From Rhynochetos jubatus (lineage: Eukaryota; Chordata; Aves; Eurypygiformes; Rhynochetidae), in contig CM050654.1 of the NCBI GenBank assembly GCA_027574665.1, forward strand, positions 22,264,222 to 22,328,221: a stretch of 64,000 nt of DNA, in the 5' to 3' direction. The translations under genes and the position numbers were made by a program. The notes under the pieces were generated by a model. The model did not search any database, was not told the origin of the DNA, and saw only the letters and a program-made list of their open reading frames with translations. Numbering within the stretch: position 1 is the first letter of the stretch; each line of letters starts with the position of its first letter. This document shows positions 1 to 10,500 of the stretch, piece after piece.

Positions 1-1173
1 AGTTACTTTCAGTATTTCCCTCAGTTACGGAGGTTTTTAAGACTCATTCATATGGCAAGGACAAAGCCAGTGGGAGCTGAGATCATTCACTGTCTCAGCG
101 TATCTTTTCTGACACTTTTCATTTTTCTCATGATATTACTAATTATACTATTGTATAAACAAGGACACAAACAGAATGGAGCCACATTAACCCTGGTCTC
201 CAGGACAACAAAACAAAACAAGGGAACTGGCAAGATAAAACGGACCAAAATTAGGAAATTAGTGTGGGTTTTTTAAGCATCTAAGACGTTTCACACTGAA
301 AACGGGCCAAACCAACTGCACAGAATGTGTAGCTGCTCCCAGCATTAGCGTAGCATTTCTGTTTGTAACGGACATAGAGAATAATAGCAATGTTTGTGGA
401 AAATATGTGAGCAATGAAGAAAGGTGTAGGAGAATAGAAAGTGTTTTTTCCTGTTACAAATACCTCCAAAACCTCTCATGTATGTTAAAAAAATGCTAAA
501 TTGCATCAACGTACAGTAAAATGTTATAATTAACTGTAAGTAATTGCATTAATTGAAATGTATCATTAAATGTACAATTGTTTATAAATTGTATAACAAA
601 ACACTACCCTTTAGCTTGGCTGAGATCCAACTTCACACGTTTTTAATAGATCACTATTTTGGCTGCTAGAAACAGGCATTAGTGCTTTTCACTACCCTCA
701 CTCTAAAGATTAAACTAAGGATCCCGAACAGATGCCACACTGACATAGAAGGAAACTGCATGCAAGAAGTTTCAGATGAAGATGACACCTTTGTAAATGA
801 CTGCACAGAAAATCCCTCTAATCTGGTTTTATACTAATATAATCCCTTTATTGGAGCTTGCTCTTTGACCATCTACTCTAACCCCAGGTAGTTTTCTGAT
901 TTCTTTCTCATCCAAACAGAAATTTTACTCCTGAAAGAAGGTGAAATTAATCTGAGACTACCACTTGCTTTTCCACCCTTGTGGCATCACGTTTGGTGGT
1001 TTGCAGTTGTTTGGCTAGTAAAGACCCGAAGCAAAGCTCACTAATGTTAACAGGAGATTCCCATGGACTTCACCAGAACTTGGATCAAACCCAAAATGTG
1101 TCCACGGTGCTTAGAAGTGGCAAACGCAAAAGGATAGAGATTTGAGGCTGACGCCGTACAAAAGCTTACCTAC
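1..1173 (-). other. KLHL23: KLHL23 intron (no exon seen)
   Basis: This stretch lies downstream, on the minus strand, of the first KLHL23 coding exon. It begins at a donor reading GTAGGT at 1173-1168. No Kelch-like coding piece is seen here, so the next exon lies off the left edge. The DNA is AT-rich with ordinary intronic character and no recognisable repeat. A 74-codon plus-strand open frame at 52-276 with a hydrophobic stretch has no family resemblance and is treated as chance. Confidence 0.6.
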
Positions 1174-2386
1174 CTTTGATCATGTTTGCAATAGGGAGCC
1201 ATTTCTTTTTTAAAGGATCATAGAACTCAGCTTCTTGCACCGGAGCTCCCTTTCGGTAACCACCCAACGCGTAGATGCAGCCGCCCAAGGAAACCGCGCA
1301 GTGGTAATACCTTGCGTCAAGCATGGGGCAGCCTTCCGTCCATTCATCTCTCTCACTGTTGTATATCCACACGGTGTCAAGGGCCTCGATGCTCTCCGTT
1401 CTATAGCCTCCTGTCACATATATGTCTGGTCCCAAGCTAGTGACCCCATAGCTCTCTCTGGTGTGATCCGGCATCTCTGTTCCCTGGACCCACGCGTCAG
1501 TTAAAGGATCCCAAACGTGCACTTCCGATAGGGGGTGCCAGTAATATCCTCCGATCACATACATGGCTGCCGTGGGTCTTCTGGAAAGCCCTTTGGGACT
1601 CAGGTTGGCAGCGTTGTGTATCAGTGACCTTATCTTTTTGTCATTAAGCCGGCATTTTTTCTGTAGGCCGAAAGCTGACCTCAAATACATGTTATCTAAG
1701 TCTACTTTGATGCAGCTCAGCAGTTCATAGACGTCTTCGAGTCTTTCTTCCACGTTGTGTGCGACCCACTTCACGACAGCTTCGATGGCCGCCTCTTCTT
1801 TCCAAACGTTGAGATTCTCCCTGCAGAGAATGTAGGAGAGCTTCTCCTTGCCAATGTCCAGAAACTCCTCCTGCTTCCACACGTCCTCAAACTGCCACAA
1901 CAAAATCCTCCTGGACTCTTTTTCTAGCTCGGAGCAACCGTGATGCTCGGCGAAGGAGTGCATCCCTATGCAGTTGTCGGTGTCCAAGTGCCTCACCAGG
2001 AACCGCTCGCAGGCTCTCTTCACCGACATGAACTGGAGGAGGTCCGCAGCCTGGAGCAGGCTCTGGACATTCCCCTTGGTTATCTGGATCTGCGATGTGT
2101 ACGCGTAATTCACGAGGGCTTCCAGCACGGCCTGGCTGAGCCCTGGCAGCCTGATGTGACTTTTGGATTTCTCCCTCATGTCGGCGGTGAACATGGCTCG
2201 GAAGTAGCTGCTGCAGGCCGCCAAGGCGGCTCGGTGGCAGCGGAAGATGAGCCCCGAGGAGCACTGCAGGGCGATGTCGGTGAAAAGACCGTCGCGGTAG
2301 AAAGCCCGGAACGCCTCCAGGAACCCGGCGGGGTGAGCGGGATCCTCGTAGAGGTACGCGTAATCCTCCTGCCCGGTCGCTGCCAT
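1174..2386 (-). CDS. KLHL23: KLHL23, first coding exon (BTB-BACK-Kelch protein, partial)
   Basis: This is a Kelch-like protein, a family that usually serves as the substrate adaptor of cullin-3 ubiquitin ligases. Its substrate is not deduced here. The exon encodes 404 residues plus one base of a split codon. A BTB domain spans about residues 34-140 (core FTDIALQC, then CHRAALAACSSYFRAMF). A BACK domain spans about 140-240 (NCIGMHSFAE, VWKEEAAIEAVVKW). Kelch repeats begin near 275, with the double-glycine signatures VIGGYY, VTGGYR and ALGGYR. The full-length mammalian protein is about 558 aa, so the last Kelch repeats lie beyond the window edge. The exon ends MIK plus G, then GTAGGT. The start Met opens the frame in a CpG-rich context and matches the family N terminus (GQEDY). 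PHOSPHO2 lies upstream on the same strand, as in mammals, where a PHOSPHO2-KLHL23 read-through transcript is known. The symbol rests on similarity plus synteny. The alternative donor GTAAGC, five bases downstream, is less consistent with the family. Confidence 0.93.
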
Positions 2387-2525
2387 CGCCGCTCACACCG
2401 GCCGGCGCCGCCGCGCTCCCCGCCGCGCCCCTCGCCGCTTTGTCCGCGCTCCGCCCGCCGGGCGGAGCGCGGACAAAGCGGCGAGGGGCGCGGCGGGGAG
2501 CGCGGCTGCAGCTCCCGTTTCGGTG
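1880..2525 (-). promoter_or_regulatory. KLHL23: KLHL23 CpG-rich promoter / 5' UTR region
   Basis: GC- and CpG-rich DNA covers the start of the KLHL23 coding exon and extends about 140 bases upstream of the ATG at 2386. It is the expected CpG-island promoter or 5' UTR. No TATA box is seen. A perfect palindrome (2410-2506) lies inside it, 24 bases upstream of the ATG. The transcription start cannot be placed. Confidence 0.5.
2410..2506. repeat. Perfect 97-bp palindrome (48-bp arms, 1-base centre)
   Basis: Positions 2410-2457 are the exact reverse complement of 2459-2506, with a single C at 2458 as the centre. I paired the 48 positions base by base and found no mismatch; pairing stops at 2409/2507. 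The arms are extremely GC-rich apart from one TTTGTCC/GGACAAA segment. It sits directly upstream of the KLHL23 start codon. Near-zero-loop perfect palindromes are unstable in real genomes and are also a known fold-back artefact of library preparation or assembly. Confidence 0.95.
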
Positions 2526-2526
2526 C

Positions 2527-5144
2527 CGATTCCCTCATTACGGATGAGGTCAGGCACGTGAACCTGGCTTTCACCACTCCTGAAAACGTCGTGCACAACT
2601 TATTAAATCTTTTCCTTCCCTGCTAGCAAAATACCATCTGCGATGGAGTATTGGAAGCACAGCATCCCTCCTTTACCTGCAGCAGGGCTGGGATCCCCTG
2701 GACCCAGCAGCCAGGCTCCCCCCTGCCCTGCCAGAGCTCCTGGGTGGAGAGGACTGGCAGCAGGGAGATGACTGGCAGCAGTTTCTCCTACCCTAAGGAG
2801 GTGGAGGTTTGTTATTAACGCTAAGCGCCAGCAACACCCCAAAGGAGAGCTCCCGCTCCACACAGCCTCATCAGCACGAGCTAAAGAAGGAATCTGACCC
2901 GGGAAGTGTACACGGACATACCCCGCTGCCATCCTTCCTCACACGCTAACCCTGTAACGGGACTCCAACTTGCCTTTGGCCTTTACATAGTAACAGCGGA
3001 CATAAATAAGCTGATCCAAAAAAAAAAAAATACACCTCTGCTTTCAGTTTTTCCACCACTCTTGATGCACCGTTAGCCCAGGAAATGGGAGTTCTGTGGT
3101 GCAGCAGCCCTGCCTCGCCGACCCAGGCCTGTCCCTCAGCTACATTACTCTCTGTTTCTTTTTCTGGAGCATTCCCTTGTACGGCCCTGAGTGTGTTTAT
3201 ACATCCCCATGCCAACAGTTTTGTTTTGCTGTGGTGTTGCACTTTCCATTTCATCAGCTTCCTATGGAAAAGCAGGAACTTCTCCCGGGTCTTGGGAATT
3301 CTACTAGCACATAACACTAAGGCCAAGTACTCTTCCCAGTAGCTGGTGTACAACAGCAGATCTGTTACCACACAAAATGTGTTCTGTACACACATACGCC
3401 TTCCACGGCACATTTCTTCTCGTAACTTCTTTACTAAGTCACCTCCCTCCAAGAGCATTTTGATTTAAACCACCAGCAGATCTGGAGGTCAGCAGCACTA
3501 AGTGCTGAACATGGGGCCCTTCAAGGAGCTTCTCCCTTTGGAAGTAACTCATCTCCCTCCCTTATACCCAAATACAGAAAAATTTGGTAATTGTGGTGCT
3601 TCAGAAAAGTTCTGTCTTTTATCAAGAGGAAAAAAACCCCCAAGACCTCATATTAGTAGCTTAATGGCCTACATACTGGAATTGAAAATTTTCTCCTGCC
3701 TCCAACAAGCACTTTGTCTAGCAAATAGCACAGCTCTACCCGCTACTTGAAGTGATGAGATTGTAATTGCTAACATCTCGAGTAGTCTACTTGCTCAATC
3801 TACTCTCAGCCCCTGCTTCAGTAATGTCATCAAAACCACAAACACCACCCCTTTTTGAGCATGAATATGGATTTCTCACTCAATTTCTCACTCTCACAGC
3901 ATACTACAAGGTAGACTCCTTATGGCTAGAAGAACAGTAGTTAATGTAAGTGGAAGAAAAAGCAGAATAATTATTCATATAACAGTTGTTTGTTTGTTTG
4001 TTTTTAAGTAAGCAGTGAGATCTGTGGACAAACTGAAAGCAAGCTGTCTCACAACAAAGTCCTGAAAAACAGAGAGGAGCCTGGCACGGAATCTGGAACA
4101 TGAAGCAGCACATCTAGAATGAAGGAAACACACAACTTAAAAATCACCATGCAAAACTGTGTTACACAACTGCCATTACCTTCTACCATTCACTGAAATT
4201 GGCACAGGGCTAAAAGCAGGACCATTTACAAGGATGTAATCAAAGGAAATCTTAATTTATACACACTAACAGCCTGCAGCAGGCAAGACCACTCCTAAAA
4301 ATCTTCAGCTGAGGAAGAGAAGGTAGTGACAAGATCAAATGTGGGGACAAAAATGAGAGCAATGCTGCACAGAAACCAGAGGAAGACAGCTACAGCAATC
4401 GCAGGCTGCAGAGCTACATCTCGGACATCTGCAACCCAAGTGCTGCAAAAGCTGGGCTAATTTCTCAGTTATTAAGGCACTCCAGCTAAACCAGACATCA
4501 GTTCAATAGCAGATTACATCATCATTTTGGACCTTCTGTGGGACCATAAGAAGGAAAACATTTGGCATGAAAATACATTATTTAAGTTTAAAGAGACTTA
4601 GTTTTAATATCGCTAGATGCACAGCCCAACTCTTGGGACTCATCTCACTTGAGTGGCAAAGAGAAAGGCTGCATGTTCACAAACGACTCCTTAAACCATT
4701 TAAATAGAGAGCGATTCTGTTAAAAATGTTACAACATAGGTATTTGGCCCTAAGAGAGGATTATACTATAGACAGGGACAAGAGTGAGTAAGTAAAATCA
4801 GTGTAAACATGGATACATAGGCACCGTTCTGCGGGCCTGTGCACTGCAGTGGAAACCCAGCAAGAAAAAATGACCTGGCTGACTCGGAGCAGTCAGCGTG
4901 GAAGACCAAACGAGCCCCAGCTCTACACGGAGCAGCAGTCAGGAGCGTGGGAGCGGAGCAGCAGTCAGGAGCGTGGGAGAGCGACTTTTCTTTAAATGTC
5001 CTTACTGCTCTCCAGAAGAAAAGGGGCCTGACTGACAGCATCAATGAAGGTGTTATCCAGGGACACCTACACTTGTGTTCACTCTCTCCAGGTGCCTGCC
5101 GACACCCAGGCCAGCAGAACGCACTACACAATTTGGGGGTGTTG
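2527..5144. other. Intergenic spacer between KLHL23 5' end and PHOSPHO2 3' end
   Basis: No coding exon, RNA gene or transposon is recognised here. The DNA holds short A runs (about 3017-3030), a TTTG-type run near 3988-4002 and the 26-bp tandem repeat at 4928-4979. Because both flanking genes read leftward, this would be intronic in any PHOSPHO2-KLHL23 read-through transcript. Confidence 0.5.
4928..4979. repeat. 26-bp tandem duplication
   Basis: Two perfect head-to-tail copies of a 26-bp unit beginning CGGAGCAGCAGTCAGGAGCG lie at 4928-4953 and 4954-4979. A diverged, shortened relative (CGGAGCAGTCAGCGTGG) occurs about 40 bases to the left, near 4885. This may be a small minisatellite. Confidence 0.85.
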
Positions 5145-5165
5145 CTGTTGTCAGTGACAGTAACT

Positions 5166-5171
5166 TTTATT
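5166..5171 (-). terminator. PHOSPHO2: Probable PHOSPHO2 poly(A) signal
   Basis: AATAAA on the minus strand, about 580 bases past the PHOSPHO2 stop codon. It would give a 3' UTR of about 0.6 kb. Other candidates are not excluded. Confidence 0.4.
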
Positions 5172-5752
5172 GTCTTTACAATACATGATAATAGAAACTA
5201 TTAAAAAGTAATTATGTTTGGCAAAATATTTAGTATACTGAAAATATAAATGCATCTTCAGATCATACAAGATTACAGACATACCAAATAATTTACAGAT
5301 TTAAACATCTATCCTGATCAAAGAAGTATAAAAGCCAGCTGTTCCATAACCGTGCTCCTGGCATGGTTTGTAATGTTTTGTAAGTAAAGAATTTCATGAT
5401 TTGGCGCGCTAATCCTACTCCTTCCCCTAAGCGCAGGGAACAGAAAAGGTCAGTTATGTAATTGGTAAAGGCTGGGGGGGCAGAGTGGAAAGACTACTAA
5501 TGGCAATGCTTCTTGCAATCCCGCTTCTCCACTTACATTGGAATGTGCACTATGTTAGAAACCCATTTCAACTTCACCTTCCCACTAATGCCAAGATTAA
5601 ACATACACAGGGCTATATTGCGTTTAAAAAACACACGTTCAGATAACAGCCCAATTTTACCATTTTGTGCTTTTATACACATGCAGTTTTTCTCTCTCAG
5701 GAAGATAAAAATATAAATAAATAACTACATTAGTCTCCTTTTAGCATTTGAG

Positions 5753-6478
5753 TTACTCCTTCATAAGCACTTTCAGGTAAGACATAATTTCAGTAGCAGA
5801 TGACCAAACCATAACAGAACACTCCACAGGACTGAGGTCTTGGGCCAGCTGAGAAATCTTTTTCTCCAAGGTATACCCCTGCCTAGGCATAGCAGTATCA
5901 TCCTTCTTCAAAAACATTACTGGACATAAGTCATTCCCACCATCACCTATATATACAATTTGTGTATAACTTACTCCTCGCTCCAACTGCTTATCTAGAA
6001 ACTCTTGTAAAACTTTCCTTTTGCAAAGGTTTTTAGGGCACTTTGCACAATGGTGAGCATGGAAGCTCTGTACAGTAAGATAGCCAGTACTGCTGAATGC
6101 TGCAGGGTTTGTAAACACTTCATCGAACACCGTACGGAAGTCAGCAGCTTTCAAAATCCAGTCGATAAATACTGTGTTAGAATCTGAAACAATTATGCAG
6201 TCAAACAGCTCTTTGTTCTCGCCAATAAAACCCAGAAGATCTACCATTCCGTCAGTGAAAGGAATCCTTGTCATAGTTCTTCTCATCTCATCTTCTTTGA
6301 TGCCATTGTCTCCCAAGTAGACAAAGACTCTGCCCATATATTCTGTCCAGTGTCCTGGTCGGTAGGAGTTTCTTAATCCATTAGGAAGTTTTTTCTCAGG
6401 AGCACATTTTACAACCCAAGTATCACTGTTTTCATCTACGATCGTATGGTCAAAATCAAAAACCAACAGAAATTTCAT
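5753..6478 (-). CDS. PHOSPHO2: PHOSPHO2, HAD-family phosphatase (complete, 241 aa)
   Basis: This is a haloacid-dehalogenase superfamily phosphatase related to PHOSPHO1. The mammalian enzyme hydrolyses pyridoxal 5'-phosphate in vitro. Visible motifs are the nucleophile loop DFDHT at residues 8-12 (DxDxT), motif II SDS at 98-100, and the metal-binding GDGGND at 178-183. A cysteine pattern (HHCAKCPKNLC, about 142-152) is typical of the family. The whole protein is in one coding exon. The frame is open 10 codons further upstream to another ATG at 6508. I chose the ATG at 6478 because a strong splice acceptor (TTTTCTGACAG, exon starting at 6480) lies just before it, and because the resulting 241 aa equals the mammalian length. 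The stop is at 5753-5755. The gene is head-to-head with CFAP210 across a shared CpG island. Confidence 0.95.
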   Translation of the reverse strand: MKFLLVFDFDHTIVDENSDTWVVKCAPEKKLPNGLRNSYRPGHWTEYMGRVFVYLGDNGIKEDEMRRTMTRIPFTDGMVDLLGFIGENKELFDCIIVSDSNTVFIDWILKAADFRTVFDEVFTNPAAFSSTGYLTVQSFHAHHCAKCPKNLCKRKVLQEFLDKQLERGVSYTQIVYIGDGGNDLCPVMFLKKDDTAMPRQGYTLEKKISQLAQDLSPVECSVMVWSSATEIMSYLKVLMKE

Positions 6479-6480
6479 AG

Positions 6481-7117
6481 CTGTCAGAAAAGTTTCCAAA
6501 GCAAACAAAGAGAATTACTTATATGAACAGAAGCACTGAATTCCTACCCTGATCTTGTGCGCAGACGAGAAAAACTCGGCAAGAAAGGGAAGCATTAGAC
6601 AAATATCTAAACCAAGTAAACGATTTATGTCCACTACAGCTATGGGAAGCTGTCCTCAAGCTGAAAAGCAGTCTGCAGAGGTCAAAGATCGAGTTCAGCA
6701 CCAAACCTGTTTCAAATAGATAACGTGGAAGCACCTAAACCCACGCAGCAGTTACTAATACGTGCTCATGCTCACAGAGCCAATCTTGCCGGACTCATGC
6801 ACCATCAGTTTGGCCAACACTTGTGAACTTCTCCATCGCTTGCAGCACAGCCCAACCGGGATTCTCCTGGCAGGATGAACACCTTAAGAGGCATTTCGGA
6901 AGGAGGCACTACTGAGCAGACGGAGCCAGTCTTTTTACCGAGGGCGCACCTAATCAAGGCAGCCAACGACAGGCCGTACTGCCATTTGTGGACCTGGGGA
7001 AAGAGATCGGTCTGGTTGCTGTAGGCCTGCACCTGCGGTGCCCGCAGCCCGCCTCCGGGCTACGGAAAGCCCCGGGAGCCGGAGCCACCTCATCGGGTGC
7101 TGGAGCCGTTCCCTCAC
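6481..7117 (-). other. PHOSPHO2: PHOSPHO2 5' UTR intron (proposed)
   Basis: The acceptor TTCTGACAG ends just before 6480. A plausible donor CCG|GTGAGG lies on the minus strand at 7117-7112, which would make a noncoding first exon from 7118 toward about 7300 in the CpG island. The acceptor is convincing; the donor choice is inferred. Confidence 0.4.
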
Positions 7118-7479
7118 CGGCACGTCCGAACGCGCGCCGCCGCTCGCTCAGCCCCAGGCGTCCCTCCGCCAGCGCCCGCACAGCTCCCGCCCGCCGCGGC
7201 ACAGCCGCCGCCGCCGCCCGGCACGCAACGGCCGGGCCGAGGGGGAGAGCAGAGCAGCCGCCCGGCGGGAGCTGGCGGAGGCGGCGGAATGCCGGGCGGC
7301 AACACCGCACAGGGCTGTCGGCAGCGGACGAAAGCCCGCGAAGGGAAGCGGCAGAGTCGGCGGGGTCACTACCGCCCGCCAGCGACCGCACAGCCCCCGA
7401 CCCACCTCCGCGACCGCCGCTTCCGGCTCCCTCCGCCCGAGTCCCGCCCGCCGCACGCCACGTGCCGCCAGCCCAGGCC

Positions 7480-7489
7480 GTCACGTGAC
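7480..7489. promoter_or_regulatory. GTCACGTGAC palindromic E-box (CLEAR/USF type)
   Basis: The perfect 10-base palindrome GTCACGTGAC matches the consensus bound by USF and by TFEB/TFE3 (CLEAR element). It is about 60 bases upstream of the CFAP210 ATG. Binding is inferred from the motif only. Confidence 0.5.
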
Positions 7490-7501
7490 CCCCGCCGGCG
7501 G

Positions 7502-7514
7502 GTTGCCTGGCAAC
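7502..7514 (+). promoter_or_regulatory. CFAP210: X-box (RFX binding site) of CFAP210
   Basis: GTTGCC-T-GGCAAC is a perfect inverted repeat with one spacer base, matching the RFX X-box consensus GTNRCC(0-3)RGYAAC. It lies 33 bases upstream of the CFAP210 start codon. X-boxes are the hallmark of cilia genes driven by RFX factors, which fits an axonemal protein. Confidence 0.8.
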
Positions 7515-7547
7515 GGCGCGCGTACACAGGCGGCGCGGCACGGAGCC

Positions 7548-10500
7548 ATGGCGGCGGCGGGGCTCGGGCTCTCCCGTAGGAGGCGGCGGCAGCTGGCCCG
7601 TGAGTGGGGCTCCCCCCGCGGCACCGGGACCCAGGGAAGGGCACTGCCGAGCCCGTGGCTGCACACGGCTCCGGGGGGCTGCAGGGGTGCTCCTTGTCCC
7701 CGTGTCAAGGTGGCTGCCCCCACACCTCCCTCCTGCTCTGCCGGGGCGGAGAGCCGCACAGGCTGCTCCTCCCGAAGAACTGCCAGGAACGAGCCAGCCT
7801 GAAACCAGTGGGTACAGCACCACCCAACAGCGGGAAGTTCGAGAAGAACCGGCCGCCTGACAGTACCCTATCTGTAGGGAGCAGCCGTGCCGTTGTACAA
7901 GGCCACCTTCACCCTGGTCAGAGGGAGCAGATGAAGTCTGGTCCCCACCGCAGGGCAAAGTGATTAGCAACTGCATCTGGAAACAGACTTTGGCATAAAT
8001 ATCGCTGGAAGAGGGAGTTGCTTTGCATTTCAGACACGACACGTCAGCCTGCTGCAAATGGGATAAGCAAGGAGAATTTCTAGCAGGACACCACCCCATA
8101 CAGAGGGCCATTTCCTTCGAAAACACTGCTGATGCTTTGAAGGGCATTTCACAAAACCTAGTCATCACCCAGAAAGGCTGTATCTATCCACACACAGGTG
8201 TATGCAAACCTCCAACAACAAAGAAATGCTAATTTCCAACAACTCGCTAAGCTGTTCTACAAGCCAGGCCTATTTTAGTACATACGACGAGCGCGCAGGC
8301 CAAGGGGCCTGTGCCCAAACTGCCGCCTCAGCTGGACAGCAGAATGGCTTTTCCAATATTCCCCAACACTGCCCAAGTACATGCATCAGCCATAGTCAGA
8401 CCTCGGATACAAATACCCTGCCTTAGCAATGGGGTCTGGGGACAGGGAGAGTAACTAACACCACGGATAACTTAGTATTGTTATGCTGCAATTCAAATCC
8501 CTTACAGGTTTGAATATGGGTTTTTCTGATATCAGGTAACCTCAGTGTCTTTTCTTCCCTCTGCACAGCGTCGCATCGCTTGGAAGAAAATAATTTTCTA
8601 GATGGATATTTTCTTCCAAATGAAGTAGATCTTCATCAGGTAATTGTACTGCCAAAAGCAGAATGGGAAAGGATTCAGGACAATCTTGGCAGCACAACTA
8701 GAGAAGCAGCACGCATCCTCGCTGAGCAGAAAGAACGGGAAGAAAGGCACTTACGGTCCAAAGCTGCTGAAAAAGACTGGCCCAATACCATTATGGTAAG
8801 CACCAGATATATTTGTAAACAAGGGGGTTCATTTTCATATATGCAAAACCACTTCTGGTAACATTGCTAGCTGTACTCCCTTTGTTTAACATTTATTTTT
8901 AAATATGTATTTTAACTACATTACATTCAACATCTCAAATTAAATTTCAAATTTTAATTAAAGCAAAAATGCAAAATAAAAAAACCCAACACACCAAAAA
9001 CTCCCAAACATTGAGCACATCACCTTCAGAATGGCTTCTATGTTTTTAATCCATGGCCTTAAAATGTGATTTCTAATTTTGTCTATGCTCTAGGGCCTGG
9101 CACAACAGAAACTTAAAGCCAAAAAATTGCGTGAGGAAAGGGAAGAGGAAGAAAGAAAGTTACTTGATTTGGAAGAACAACAGTTCCAAGCAGCAAAGCG
9201 GAAAGAGGCTATTGACCACGCAAAAACCTACCTATACTATCAGAACGAAAGAGTGAAAGGGTTGCATGTGTGTTGACAACTTCTAATTTTTAAATTCAAA
9301 TTTTACTGAATTTCTTTAAACACTTCAGAACATGCAAATTGCTTTAAATGTTCTCTTGCAGAGTGCACTTCTACTTACTGAGGTCCTAAAAGAACGAGAT
9401 GCTCAAGTTGAATTTAAAAAGTTGAAGTCAGTTGTTCATAAAAAGAAGGATGAAGAAAGAGAACGTGAACGCAAAGAAGCTATTCTCAGAGAGCAAGAAA
9501 AGGCACGTCAGCGTTATATCAACCAACAGGCACTACTCAGAGATCAGCTGGAACAGTAAGTCACAATTAATAAAAAGTAACCCTAATTTGTTATTTACTT
9601 CTCACAAATACATGCTCTAAGATTTTTACAGAAACTTACTAATAATGTGATTCATAAATACGACACTTAAAAAGAAAAATCCAGAGCACCACAAAAGACC
9701 TTGCACAAAAGGGAAACACGGTGACATGCAGCGTCTTGTAGTTGTCAACAGTCTGCATTTAACATTGCCTCTGGTAGGCAACAACGGGTTTGAGTCAAAT
9801 CACTATTCAAAAGTTGTTACTGAGAGTGTATTTTAACTCAGTTTTGGTTCCAGAAAAGGAAAAGGTTAAAGCGGATTTTCCATTTTTCCATAACTGGATT
9901 CCAGAGCACACATTCAGAGAATGCATCACTGCCACCTCCATTCTTTCTCTCAGCTCTTCCAGAAACCTTATGGAGGGGTCACCAGTGGAATTTACAGGAC
10001 TGGCCCTGGTGGTCTGATAGAAGGAATTAAATGCCCCGAGGAAGAGGAAAGGTTCGGAGTCTTGTCTCATATATTCCAGGTCCAACACATGAATCCTTGC
10101 AGAACTTAGCACAGAACATGACCAGTTTAAGCTGCTGCCTGCATGCCCAGAAGGAGGAGCATAGATATGGTGGGACTTACTGGGGAAATGTTGTTAACTG
10201 AGGATGCTGCAGAGATAGGCTAGAACACTATGAGTGCAGTGGCGCTAACAGGTCATCCACATAAAACTTGTTACCACTGGACTGCACTATGAGCAAGCCA
10301 CAGCTAATTTCTGGTCAGAGCACTGAGGACTACCGTTACAAACAATAATGCTGTTTTTCCCCTCTGACATTCTACCTACCTTCAATTTAAAGTATCCCAT
10401 TCTTCAGTGCAAGGTACCTATGGTTATGCGGAATCCCTACCTGCTCATTACTTCGTGCAGTCCCTAGCCCATTGATTCAACTCCTTTTCCTGATTTAGAA

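Larger units (their letters stand above)
7000..7650. promoter_or_regulatory. Bidirectional CpG-island promoter of PHOSPHO2 (-) and CFAP210 (+)
   Basis: Very CpG-rich DNA lies between the divergent 5' ends of PHOSPHO2 and CFAP210. It carries several GC boxes (CCCGCC/GGCGGG types), a CACGTG at 7459-7464, a palindromic GTCACGTGAC at 7480-7489 and an RFX X-box at 7502-7514. There is no TATA box. Long open frames on both strands here are by-products of GC richness. Confidence 0.7.

Noticed and set aside
52-276. A 74-codon plus-strand frame with a hydrophobic segment
   Set aside because: It lies in the KLHL23 intron, has no family resemblance, no promoter or splice context, and is short enough to be chance.
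6479-6508. Longer PHOSPHO2 start at 6508 (10 extra residues)
   Set aside because: The extra codons include the sequence of a strong splice acceptor (TTTTCTGACAG), and the 241-aa form equals the mammalian length.
6954-8168. A 404-codon minus-strand open frame across the PHOSPHO2/CFAP210 promoter
   Set aside because: It is a GC-rich CpG-island artefact of low-complexity Ala/Gly/Pro/Arg composition that overlaps real exons and the promoter. Similar frames at 15547-16422 and 50766-51209 were dropped for the same reason.
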